DNA of 64,000 nucleotides, taken from assembly GCF_943193185.1 (NCBI RefSeq), contig NZ_CALPDE010000006.1, positions 1-64,000 of the forward strand, given 5' to 3'. The notes under the pieces are model-generated. The model was not told where the DNA came from, did not search any database, and saw only the letters and a list, made by a program, of their open reading frames with translations. A program made the position numbers and the translations under genes. Numbering within the stretch: position 1 is the first letter of the stretch; each line of letters starts with the position of its first letter. This stretch comes from Lactococcus ileimucosae (lineage in GTDB: Bacteria; Bacillota; Bacilli; Lactobacillales; Streptococcaceae). Of this stretch, positions 38,053 through 46,064 are shown one piece after another.

Positions 38053-38856
38053 TTAGTAATCATTGAGAATATCGCCGATTGGGTCACCGCTTGAAGCAGC
38101 AGTTCCACCGTTACCAGCGTTATTAGAAAGATTGAGGTAGATAAGAGCGATAACAACACCAAGGATACCCATACCGATCAAAGTGATTGAAGAAAGTGGT
38201 GCGAGTACAAATCCGAGGAAGAAGAATGGCCATAGCTCTTTAGTTGCCATGAGGTTGATAACCATTGCGTAACCAACAACAACAACCATACCACCACCTA
38301 CAGCAAGCCCTTTAGATACCCAATCAGGAATTGAGTTCAAGGCAGCAGTTACTGTTTCAGCAGGGATAGCAAGGATGATTGCAGCAGGGATAGCAATACG
38401 CAAACCTTGAAGAAGGAGTGCGAACATGTGCCAACCAGCGACACCTGAGTAAGAACCTTTTTCAGCAGCAGCATCCGCTAAGTGAACGATACCAACTGAG
38501 AGGAAACGAACCAAAGTAGTAAGTACGAGACCAGCAGTTGCCAACAAGATAGCAGCAGGTACGATAACACCAGTGATGTGTGTCAAGTCGAAGTTACCAC
38601 CTTGAACCATCAAGATAGCAGAAGCAACAGAAGCGAGTGCAGCATCAGGTGCGACAGCGGCACCAACGTTAGCCCAACCGAGGGCGATCATTTGCAATGA
38701 ACCACCCAAGATAATCCCTGCAGCCATGTGACCAGTAGCGATACCGATCAATGAGCAGGCAATAATTGGTTGGTGAAATTGCCATTGGTCCAAGATACCT
38801 TCAAGTCCAGCTAAGAACGCGAAGATAAGAACTAAAATGATTGAAATAATACTCAT
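38053..38856 (-). CDS. manM: Mannose-family PTS component IIC
   Basis: 267 residues, almost entirely membrane helices; family marks LEGILDQWQFHQPIIACSL, GGSLQMIALGWANVGAAVAPD and a Gly-rich C-terminal part. Forms the sugar channel with IID. TTAGGAGAAATTTATAAA precedes the ATG. 30 bases after manL, 22 before manN, one transcript. Confidence 0.96.
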   Translation of the reverse strand: MSIISIILVLIFAFLAGLEGILDQWQFHQPIIACSLIGIATGHMAAGIILGGSLQMIALGWANVGAAVAPDAALASVASAILMVQGGNFDLTHITGVIVPAAILLATAGLVLTTLVRFLSVGIVHLADAAAEKGSYSGVAGWHMFALLLQGLRIAIPAAIILAIPAETVTAALNSIPDWVSKGLAVGGGMVVVVGYAMVINLMATKELWPFFFLGFVLAPLSSITLIGMGILGVVIALIYLNLSNNAGNGGTAASSGDPIGDILNDY

Positions 38857-38886
38857 TTTATAAATTTCTCCTAATAATATTTAATT

Positions 38887-39876
38887 TTACTTAACATCTG
38901 CTTTGTTAATCAAAGCAAACAAGTCAGATTTAGAATCGTTAGGGACTTTACGAACGTCAAACTGAACGCCGAGATCACGTAACTTTTCAAAAGCGGCAAC
39001 ATCATCTTTGTTGACAGATAATACGGAGTTAAGCATTGTTTTACCTGTGCTGTGTGCCATAGAACCCACGTTAAGTGTAGTTATAGGAACACCACCTTCG
39101 ATAGCAGCCAGTGCATCTTGAGGAGTTTCAAACAAGAGAAGTGCTTTAGTTTCACCAAAACGTGGGTCTTTAGCAACTTCAATCATTTTCTTGATAGGTA
39201 CAACATTGGCTTTGACACCTGGAGGAGCAGCTTGTGTGATGAGTGTTTTACGCATCTCATCTTTGGCTACAGCATCAGAAACAACAATGATACGGTTTGC
39301 TTTTGAATCTGGTGTCCAAGCAGTTGCAACTTGACCGTGGAGAAGGCGTGAGTCGATGCGGGCAAGGTTGATTTTAATCTTACCGTCACCAATAACAGTA
39401 CCTTCTGGGATAGCGGCAGCCGATACACCAGCTTCAGCTGGAGCAGCGCTTTCTTCAGCAGGATTGAGCTCTTCTGGCAATGCTTTAATACCAGCTTTCG
39501 CTTCCTTAATAATATTTGCTGCAACTTGTTCAACACCTGCAGAAGCATCCATCATGCGTTCTGTATAGGCTTGAATAAGCATTGGCAAGTTGAGGCCTGT
39601 GATGATAGCTACCTTACGCTCTGGGTTTGCACCCATCACTGCACTTGCTTGGTTGAAGGGAGAACCGCTCCACAAGTCAGCAAGGACAAGGACTTCATCT
39701 TCAGCATCAAATGTTGCGATAGCGGCTTCGATCTTGGCACGCAAGTCATCTGGTCCTTCGTTAGGCATGAAAGTGACGGCTTGTACTTTCTCTTGCTCAC
39801 CGAAGATCATTGAACCAGATTGCTTGATGCCTGCGGCGAATTCACCGTGGCTCGCAATAACAATTCCGATACTCAA
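38887..39876 (-). CDS. manL: Mannose-family PTS component IIAB
   Basis: Cytoplasmic phosphotransfer protein: HPr to IIA His10 (IVIASHGEF) to IIB His in [11 protein letters not shown], then to sugar. 329 residues; IIA 1-130, an Ala/Glu/Pro linker about 133-160, IIB after 165. Start is TTG at 39876, backed by AGGAGG eight bases upstream and the family start [11 protein letters not shown]. First gene of the operon; promoter, cre and palindrome lie upstream. Confidence 0.96.
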   Translation of the reverse strand: MSIGIVIASHGEFAAGIKQSGSMIFGEQEKVQAVTFMPNEGPDDLRAKIEAAIATFDAEDEVLVLADLWSGSPFNQASAVMGANPERKVAIITGLNLPMLIQAYTERMMDASAGVEQVAANIIKEAKAGIKALPEELNPAEESAAPAEAGVSAAAIPEGTVIGDGKIKINLARIDSRLLHGQVATAWTPDSKANRIIVVSDAVAKDEMRKTLITQAAPPGVKANVVPIKKMIEVAKDPRFGETKALLLFETPQDALAAIEGGVPITTLNVGSMAHSTGKTMLNSVLSVNKDDVAAFEKLRDLGVQFDVRKVPNDSKSDLFALINKADVK

Positions 39877-39924
39877 TTGAGTAACCTCCTTTAAGTTTTT
39901 ATATAATATAATTATTACTGTCTT

Positions 39925-39953
39925 AGTGTACTATAAACTGAAAACATTTGCAA
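39925..39953 (-). promoter_or_regulatory. Promoter of manLMN
   Basis: Minus strand TTGCAA (39953-39948), 17-base spacer, TACACT (39930-39925). Confidence 0.7.
39939..39952 (-). promoter_or_regulatory. cre-like site over the manL -35
   Basis: Minus strand TGCAAATGTTTTCA fits TGNAANCGNTNNCA with one deviation (T for C). It overlaps the -35 element, so bound CcpA would block RNA polymerase. Confidence 0.6.
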
Positions 39954-39955
39954 GG

Positions 39956-39979
39956 ATTTATGAAACTGGTTTCATAAAT
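39956..39979. promoter_or_regulatory. 24-base perfect palindrome upstream of manLMN
   Basis: ATTTATGAAAC-TG-GTTTCATAAAT: eleven-base arms around TG, beginning three bases beyond the -35. The TGAAAC/GTTTCA core is typical of a dimeric helix-turn-helix operator. Owner unknown; no regulator gene is adjacent. Confidence 0.6.
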
Positions 39980-40125
39980 CTGTCATTTTAATTTAAAAAA
40001 TGAAAACAAAAAAACTTATGCAACAAACATAAGCTATATATACATGAAGAAGACATGTTTGACATCACAAAATAGTTAGAAAAAGGAGTAATTTTATGAT
40101 AAAATGAATATCAGAGTTTAAGATT
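39980..40125. other. Interval between man promoter and ferredoxin gene
   Basis: No gene. It holds a small hairpin CTTATG/CATAAG near 40015-40033 and an abortive SD-start (AAAAAGGAG then ATGATAAAATGA at 40096) encoding only MIK. Confidence 0.4.
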
Positions 40126-40329
40126 TTAAGATTTGATAATCTTTATTGCAGCCGTTGGACAAGCCTTAGCTGCACTTATTATTTTATCATCAAAAATATA
40201 TTTTTCTTCAAGTTTGTCTGAATTATTTAATTTAACGATACCATTATCATGGTAGTCGAAGACATCTGGGGCGTGTAAATAGCAAAGACCGCATGCGATA
40301 CAGTTTTCTGGTATTATGTTTATTTTCAT
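40126..40329 (-). CDS. fer: Single-cluster [4Fe-4S] ferredoxin
   Basis: 67 residues. Cluster ligands Cys10, Cys13, Cys16 (CIACGLC) and Cys57 (KACPTAAI); an acidic middle is usual for low-potential electron carriers. Partner not identified. It diverges from the LysM gene, an arrangement seen elsewhere in Lactobacillales near cmk. Confidence 0.92.
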   Translation of the reverse strand: MKINIIPENCIACGLCYLHAPDVFDYHDNGIVKLNNSDKLEEKYIFDDKIISAAKACPTAAIKIIKS

Positions 40330-40374
40330 AAATTGATGATAATATAAAAAGATTAAAAAGGAAAGGAAAAAGTT

Positions 40375-40887
40375 GTGGCAGAAAAAGAACCATGGGACAA
40401 AGAAATCTACAAAGCCATGCGTGAGGATTCTGAGAGGAGACGTTCAGGTGGAAAGGGGAAGAAGCAGAGCAGTAATAAGTCATTAACTTCGCGAGCTTTG
40501 ACCTTTACCGTGGTTACAATGTTCTTGTTGGTTGGCTTTATGATTGCCTTTATTCTTTGGAATAATCAAACGCAACAAAGTGGAGGCTTTGCTCAGGAAA
40601 CGTCAGAAAAGAAAGTGGATCAAAATGGCGAACAGCAAGCAGAGCAAAACACTGGAGAAGTTAAGCCAGAAGAAAGTACAACTGTTCCCTCAGAAACGCC
40701 AGAAGATTCTTCAGCTGAAGAAGGAGCAACCTATACGATTGTAGCTGGAGATGATCCAAGTAAGATAGCTGCTAAAACTGGAGTGGACTGGTCCGTTATC
40801 GCGCGTCTCAACAATATCTCAGCAACGGGCTATAATGCAGATGGTTCGGCAATATCACCTGGGCAAGTGTTGAAACTAAAAGAATAA
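40375..40887 (+). CDS. LysM-domain surface protein (SAG1386/EF1546 type)
   Basis: 170 residues: basic cytoplasmic head (EIYKAMREDSERRR), one membrane helix at about 41-62, a Glu/Gln/Ser/Thr-rich spacer, and a C-terminal LysM domain (about 123-169: YTIVAGDDPSKIAAKTGVDW, ending SPGQVLKLKE) that would bind peptidoglycan outside. Start is GTG 40375, backed by AAAGGAAAGG. 35 bases before cmk, as in other Lactobacillales. Function unknown. Confidence 0.85.
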   Translation: MAEKEPWDKEIYKAMREDSERRRSGGKGKKQSSNKSLTSRALTFTVVTMFLLVGFMIAFILWNNQTQQSGGFAQETSEKKVDQNGEQQAEQNTGEVKPEESTTVPSETPEDSSAEEGATYTIVAGDDPSKIAAKTGVDWSVIARLNNISATGYNADGSAISPGQVLKLKE

Positions 40888-40922
40888 TGAAATATTGAAA
40901 GTAATGTGAATAGGAAAGAAAC

Positions 40923-41585
40923 ATGATAAAGTTACAAATTGCTGTTGATGGTCCTGCATCAAGTGGGAAATCAACCGTCGCGAAAATCGTTGCCCAGAAC
41001 CTGGGAATTATATATTTGGATACAGGAGCTATGTATCGTGCTGCGACATTAGTTGCCCTTCAAAATAAAACAGAGGACCCAGAAAAAATTATTGATGTAA
41101 TCAAGAAAAAGCCAATTTTTTTCAAAAATACAGCAGACGGTCAGCTTGTGTTTTTGGGTACGGAGGATATCACTAAAATTATTCGTACAAATGAAGTAAC
41201 CCAGAATGTTTCAAAAATTTCCGCTCTAAGTGCTGTGCGAGAGTTTTTGGTTGCAGAACAGCAGCGTATTGCGAGTGAGGGTGGGATCATTATGGATGGC
41301 CGTGACATTGGTACAGTTGTGCTCCCGCATGCGGATTTGAAAATTTTCCTTGTGGCTTCAGTGGAAGAGCGGGCAGCACGTCGCTACAAAGAAAATTTGG
41401 AGAAAAATATTCCTACGGACTTGGAAGAACTCAAACAGGAAATTGAAGCGCGTGACTATAAAGACAGTACGCGTGCTGTGTCACCTTTAAAACAAGCAGA
41501 TGATGCTATCTTGTTGGACAGTACTGGTAAAACAATCGCCCAAGTTGCGGACTTTATTGAAACCAAAGCCCGGGAGCTTTTGTAA
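40923..41585 (+). CDS. cmk: Cytidylate kinase
   Basis: Phosphorylates CMP/dCMP. 220 residues; P-loop GPASSGKST at 10-18, [22 protein letters not shown] and the lid [16 protein letters not shown] precedes the ATG. Shares a transcript with the LysM gene. Confidence 0.97.
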   Translation: MIKLQIAVDGPASSGKSTVAKIVAQNLGIIYLDTGAMYRAATLVALQNKTEDPEKIIDVIKKKPIFFKNTADGQLVFLGTEDITKIIRTNEVTQNVSKISALSAVREFLVAEQQRIASEGGIIMDGRDIGTVVLPHADLKIFLVASVEERAARRYKENLEKNIPTDLEELKQEIEARDYKDSTRAVSPLKQADDAILLDSTGKTIAQVADFIETKARELL

Positions 41586-41618
41586 TCTACGGTGTGTGAA
41601 AAATTTGTCCAAAAGATA

Positions 41619-41688
41619 AAAGCTATAAAATTGTTCAAGAAGTGGTTCTTTTTCCCCGCTTGGTCAATTTTATAGCTTTAGTTTTTTG
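41619..41688 (+). terminator. Terminator after cmk
   Basis: AAAGCTATAAAATTG (41619-41633) and CAATTTTATAGCTTT (41665-41679) form 15 perfect pairs; AGTTTTTT follows. Confidence 0.85.
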
Positions 41689-41929
41689 TTCCAGACTAAT
41701 TTTTCTATGAGAAAATAATAACCAGAGAGTGAGGCAGGAGCTTTTGAAAAGTAGTTTTTAGTTTTAATAAGCGTCTACATATTTTAGAGTCTGCTCATCC
41801 AGCAGAAGTTGTGAGTTGTAAGCTTTAGGTTTCCAGACTTTACTTCATGTACATGGACAGAGTATTGAAGTGTCTATTTGTGATTTTTGATGATATAATG
41901 AGGTTAAAATAAATTAAAAAAGGATACTT
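41689..41929 (+). promoter_or_regulatory. Interval with promoter for the VanZ-RDD gene
   Basis: An extended -10 (TG 41891-41892, TATAAT 41894-41899) stands 31 bases before ATG 41930, with AAAAGGA between. The first 200 bases hold nothing I can name. Confidence 0.55.
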
Positions 41930-42970
41930 ATGCTGTCTTACCTCCATGCTATCCAAATTGGTGTACTGCTTTTCTTTACTTTCTTCTTGATTAGCCTTAT
42001 TCCTTATATGATTGTTCAATATCGGAAGTACGGCCGAGTTAATCCTTGGCGTTTTTTCGTTAATTTTTCATTCATACTTTATCTGGTTTGTGCCTATGCA
42101 ATGACGATTTTTCCACTGCCAAATGTAGAACAAGTGGCGCAGATGACGGGACCAGAGCAAAATCTTGTTCCTTTTGAGTTTGTGCGTCAGTTTATAGCTT
42201 ACAATCCTCTAGAATTAAGTGACAGGAGTACATGGCTCTTGGGCTTGAAAGCTCCAACATTTATTCAGCCTTTTTTCAACTTACTTTTAACGCTGCCTTT
42301 TGGGATTTATTTGCGCTATCTGGTTAAGAGAAGTTTTTCTCAAACCTTTGTTTTAAGCCTTCTCTTGACTTTGTCCTTCGAGTTTTTGCAACGCTCTGCT
42401 CTTTTCGGACTGTATCCTCGTCCCTATCGCCTTTTCGATGTGGATGACCTCCTGCTTAATACAGTTGGAAGCTTGATCGGTTTTGGGATGGCCTGCTTAC
42501 TTGTGAAAGTTTTACCAGACTTAGATGCGCAGCAGCCAGCTCCTGTTCAAGTCGGGCTGATACGACGAAGTATTGCTTTCGGGGTGGATATTATATTAGT
42601 GGAAATTGTAGCAGTTTTTGTTCCCCATTTCTATATGGCGCTGCTCATAATTTTTGTGGCAGTTCCTGTACTTTTTAGAAGAACTTTTGGTCAAAAACTT
42701 CTCAAAATAAAAATAGAAGCTGGTCGTATAAATATTTTTATCCGACAACTCTTATTTCTGGTCAATTTTGGTATTTTAGGACTTTTAGGCTATTACCTTC
42801 AACGCTCGGGCTATATAGCAGAAAATGAACTGGGACAAAATCTTTTGCTGATTATTCTTTGTTTGATACTTTTAATGCTACCCACGATAGACCTTCTTTT
42901 TGCTGCTCTTTCACGCAGACAAAAACTGTGGTATGAACGCCTAAGCCGGACAGAACTGACTACAACATGA
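41930..42970 (+). CDS. VanZ-RDD fusion membrane protein
   Basis: 346 residues. Residues 1-195 form a VanZ domain (FILYLVCAYAMTIFPLP, NLVPFEF, LTLPFGIYLRYL, FDVDDLLLNTVGSLIGF). Residues about 208-335 form an RDD domain (GLIRRSIAFGVDIILVEI, FRRTFGQKLLKIKI). The combination occurs in lactic acid bacteria; VanZ members are linked to glycopeptide or lipoglycopeptide tolerance, but function here is unproven. Followed by a 166-base gap to the LCP gene. Confidence 0.9.
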   Translation: MLSYLHAIQIGVLLFFTFFLISLIPYMIVQYRKYGRVNPWRFFVNFSFILYLVCAYAMTIFPLPNVEQVAQMTGPEQNLVPFEFVRQFIAYNPLELSDRSTWLLGLKAPTFIQPFFNLLLTLPFGIYLRYLVKRSFSQTFVLSLLLTLSFEFLQRSALFGLYPRPYRLFDVDDLLLNTVGSLIGFGMACLLVKVLPDLDAQQPAPVQVGLIRRSIAFGVDIILVEIVAVFVPHFYMALLIIFVAVPVLFRRTFGQKLLKIKIEAGRINIFIRQLLFLVNFGILGLLGYYLQRSGYIAENELGQNLLLIILCLILLMLPTIDLLFAALSRRQKLWYERLSRTELTTT

Positions 42971-43098
42971 CGGCGGTTCTGAGCTGGACAAAAACTTAAT
43001 TCAAGACGGCTTATTTTCGTCGTTCGAGTTGAAACTCACTAAATGTTGTTTCGTAGCCTTACGCACAGATAACTCTATAGGGGCTTTCAGGTATGCAG

Positions 43099-43127
43099 TT
43101 GACATTATTTGTGTAGTATGGTGTAAT
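43099..43127 (+). promoter_or_regulatory. Promoter for the LCP gene, close to its start codon
   Basis: TTGACA (43099-43104), 17-base spacer, TGTAAT (43122-43127). A start site six or seven bases on would fall two to four bases before ATG 43137. Confidence 0.65.
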
Positions 43128-43136
43128 AGACAAGTA

Positions 43137-44495
43137 ATGAAAGATAATAGACAAAAACGCTTTGAATATCTAAAAGCAAACAAGGCTTATTTAAGCGAAC
43201 GTGAAAAACAAGAATATTATGAGTTGCTGCAAGAGCTGAAAGGTTTCCAAGCTTTTGAGGAAGAATATGTTGCAGATATGGAGGAGGAACGAACTGCTTC
43301 CGAATCTTCTTCTTTTGAAAGTCGGAGTAGAGCGAGGCGTTCAGCAGGGGCGAAGCCTGCTTTGGTTTCTGCACGTCAAGGCAGGAAGAAAAAGGAAACA
43401 CAGAACGTAGCTGATTATGAAACAGAAGAAGTACCTAAAAAGCCGAAAAAAAAGAAAAGCTGGTTGAAGCGTATTTTCTTTGTTTTACTTGCTCTCCTCT
43501 TAGTTATGGTAGGTTTCTTCATTTATGGTTATCAGCGCGGGATTAGTCGCGAAGGTGGTGCGATTAAGACGGAACAGTTTCATGGAGCGGGAAATGCAGA
43601 CGGTTCTGTGAACATTTTGCTCTTAGGTGCAGATCAACGCCCAGGACAAAGCTCTGGTGTAGCGCACTCAGACAGTATCATGGTCCTAAACATCGGCAGA
43701 AGTGGCAAGATGCAGCTGGTAAGCTTCATGCGCGACACTTTGGTTAATATTCCTGGCGTTGGTGATGCCAGTCAGGGACCAAATATGAAACTCAATGCCG
43801 CCTTTACTATAGGGGAACAAAATGAGAACCAAGGTGCAGAGTTGGTGCGTCAAACATTACAGCAAAACTTTGGTATCAATGCTAAATACTATGCTGTGGT
43901 CGATTTTTCAAGCTTTGCAACAGTGATTGATTCTTTATTCCCGGGTGGTGTACAGATTGATGCCAAGTTCTCTACTATCAATGGGCAGAAATTTGATGAG
44001 GTTCCCGTGCCTGATGATTTGGCAGAAACTGAAGGTATGGCGCCTAATGATAGGAAGCTTAGTGCTGAAGAGGCAGCAGCCTTGGGCTATCCTGACGGTG
44101 GTGGTATCTTTATGATGATTAAGCAAGGTCCACAACGCATGGATGGTCGTACACTTTTGAACTATGCACGTTTTCGTCATGATGATCAGGGCGACTTTGG
44201 GCGTGTCCAACGCCAGCAGCAAGTGCTGGAGACTCTAACGTCGAAAGTGAAAAATCCATTGACCCTGTTCACCGGGGCGAGTGCTTTAGGAACAGCGCGT
44301 GCCGTAACCATGACCAACTTGCCCAATACCTTTCTTTTAACGAAAGTTTTACCTGCAATGTTTGGCGGAGTAGAAACTACAACAATTCCAGATGACAATG
44401 ACTGGCAGGCAGCTTATGATATGTATGGTGGTTCTGGTCTTTTAATCGATATGAACAAATATAGTGCTAAGGCAAAAGACATACTGGGACAATAG
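43137..44495 (+). CDS. LytR-CpsA-Psr family glycopolymer ligase
   Basis: LCP enzymes attach teichoic acids or capsule to peptidoglycan outside the membrane. I choose ATG 43137 (MKDNRQKRFEYLKANKAYLS): the region before it carries the promoter, and the longer frame back to 43029 is not protein-like. 452 residues: charged cytoplasmic part, basic KKPKKKKSWLKR, membrane helix about 112-130, then the LCP domain with LLLGADQRPG, HSDSIMVLN, SFMRDTLVNIPG, KLNAAF and FRHDDQGDFGRVQRQQQV, holding the Asp and Arg ligands of the polyprenyl-phosphate site. No SD precedes the chosen start. Confidence 0.92.
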   Translation: MKDNRQKRFEYLKANKAYLSEREKQEYYELLQELKGFQAFEEEYVADMEEERTASESSSFESRSRARRSAGAKPALVSARQGRKKKETQNVADYETEEVPKKPKKKKSWLKRIFFVLLALLLVMVGFFIYGYQRGISREGGAIKTEQFHGAGNADGSVNILLLGADQRPGQSSGVAHSDSIMVLNIGRSGKMQLVSFMRDTLVNIPGVGDASQGPNMKLNAAFTIGEQNENQGAELVRQTLQQNFGINAKYYAVVDFSSFATVIDSLFPGGVQIDAKFSTINGQKFDEVPVPDDLAETEGMAPNDRKLSAEEAAALGYPDGGGIFMMIKQGPQRMDGRTLLNYARFRHDDQGDFGRVQRQQQVLETLTSKVKNPLTLFTGASALGTARAVTMTNLPNTFLLTKVLPAMFGGVETTTIPDDNDWQAAYDMYGGSGLLIDMNKYSAKAKDILGQ

Positions 44496-44508
44496 TTGGA
44501 GAAGACAG

Positions 44509-44543
44509 AAAAAGCATTCAGCTTCAAAGTTGAACGCTTTTTT
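44509..44543 (+). terminator. Terminator after the LCP gene
   Basis: AAAAGC-TTCA pairs with TTGAA-GCTTTT with small interruptions, then TTT. Confidence 0.7.
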
Positions 44544-44731
44544 TATCTCTTAAGACAGTTGCGTCTAAGAGGTAGGAGAACCAGAATTTCGCTTTTGATC
44601 CTGCAGTTTTCTCATCAAACACTCATTTCATTTGACCTTTTTTATACTATAGACTCAGAAAGCAAACGTAACATTAGAAATGCATGTGTAATGAAAATCT
44701 AAAAGTATACGTTATGCCAAAGGAGGAGTTT

Positions 44732-45173
44732 ATGACACCAGAAAAGAAAAAGCAGCGGCGGCTGCGCAACCTCGCACTCCTGTCGCTCTTGTTACTCGCA
44801 GTAGGCGGCACCTTACTTGGTTGACTGGGGTGACCTTGAAAGATGGATTCCTGCTAGGTTAGAGGGTTATCCTATAGCAGAAGCAGATGTGACTCAAGTG
44901 GATCCGAATGGCAGTCCGCGCGCCGTTTCACTTTCCTTTGCAAATATTACACGTTTATCAGGTCATGGGCGAGGTTTTTCTAATCAAGCCGGATGCGTAG
45001 GTTCTGGCGATACTTGGTGGCTAATCCGACTCAACGGAAGCACCATTAATGATGTGGGGGGAGTATATCGAAATTCAGTTATGTTTGGTAGATTCATAGC
45101 AGGTATAAATGTAAATCATAGTGATGACGGTGGTGGACTCCGTCCCGCCCTCATCGTCAACCCATCCAACTAA
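44732..45173 (+). pseudogene. Internally deleted DUF6273-like paralogue
   Basis: A strong SD (AAAGGAGGAG) and ATG 44732 start MTPEKKKQRRLRNLALLSLL, a basic head and hydrophobic export or anchor segment, but this frame stops at TGA 44822 after 30 codons. From about 44820 another frame reads VDWGDLERWIPARLEGYP through 45173, homologous to the last 120 residues of the gene at the window start. The whole middle (100 or more residues in the paralogue) is absent and the two pieces are out of frame, so a deletion joined them near 44815-44825. The product is at most a 30-residue membrane peptide unless frameshifting occurs. Confidence 0.8.
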
Positions 45174-45196
45174 AAAAACGTCAATTGACGTTTTTT
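45173..45196. terminator. Bidirectional terminator, perfect palindrome
   Basis: AAAAAACGTCAA directly followed by its complement TTGACGTTTTTT. Serves the pseudogene and the convergent malG. Confidence 0.8.
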
Positions 45197-45208
45197 AGTT
45201 TGTAATCT

Positions 45209-46063
45209 TTAACCCTTATCCGCTCCAGCAGTAATACCATTCACATAGAATTTTTGCATAGCGATAAAGAGGACGGTGATAGGGATAGCGATGATGACAC
45301 ATCCAGCAACAAACTGGGTAAAGTTTGTTGCTGAGGAACCTCTGGAGTTGGTCATCATGTTTTGCAGACCGTAAGCAATGGTTCGGGACTTAGGGTCTCC
45401 CCCACCTAAGATAACACTGGCAAAGAGGAAGTCTAACCAAGGCGCGATGAAGGCTGTAAGAGAGGTGTAAACAATCATAGGTTTTGAGAGTGGCAAGGTA
45501 ATCTTAGTGAAAATTTGCCACTTTGTTGCACCATCAATAACAGCTGCTTCATCAATAGATGCCGGAATTGTGTCGAGGAAGCCTTTGAAAATGTAAAAGC
45601 CTAAACCAGAACCTCCGATATAAACCAGAGTTAATCCTGCCAAGTTGGTCATGTCGAAAGACTTGAGGATGTAATAAAGGGCAATCATGGCCATGATACC
45701 TGGGAACATCCCAAGGATGAGAGCCAGCTGGAGGAAGGGCTTACGTAGCTTGAAGCGTAAGCGGGAGAGTGCGTAGGACATGGCAGTAGTGATTAATGTA
45801 TTTACCACTGCGCAGATAACAGCGATGACAAAAGTGTTGATAAGCCAGTTACCGTAAGGATAAACGGGGTTGTTAAAGATGCCTATAAAGTTATCGAGTG
45901 TCCATTGTTGTGGGATGAAGGTTGAAACAAATCCTGTGTTGTTTTTTGAGAAGCTGGTTAAGATAATCCAAATAATCGGGAAAATCCAGATAATTGCCAG
46001 CAAGGTTAGGATAACATATCTTAAGACCAAAGAAGCCTGACGTTGGCGTTTATATGATTTCAT
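45209..46063 (-). CDS. malG: Maltodextrin ABC transporter permease MalG
   Basis: Inner-membrane half of the importer. ATG at 46063 is supported by AGGAGGG five to eleven bases upstream and MKSYKRQRQASLVLRYVILT; a longer frame is not native. 284 residues, six helices; the EAA-loop reads DEAAVIDGATKWQIFTKITLPLS and contacts the ATPase. It overlaps nothing but starts next to the malF stop, so translation is coupled. Confidence 0.95.
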   Translation of the reverse strand: MKSYKRQRQASLVLRYVILTLLAIIWIFPIIWIILTSFSKNNTGFVSTFIPQQWTLDNFIGIFNNPVYPYGNWLINTFVIAVICAVVNTLITTAMSYALSRLRFKLRKPFLQLALILGMFPGIMAMIALYYILKSFDMTNLAGLTLVYIGGSGLGFYIFKGFLDTIPASIDEAAVIDGATKWQIFTKITLPLSKPMIVYTSLTAFIAPWLDFLFASVILGGGDPKSRTIAYGLQNMMTNSRGSSATNFTQFVAGCVIIAIPITVLFIAMQKFYVNGITAGADKG

Positions 46064-46064
46064 T

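Noticed and set aside
43029-43136. Extended N terminus of the LCP protein
   Set aside because: The added 36 residues are Cys/Trp-rich and unlike LCP heads, and the stretch contains a near-consensus promoter.
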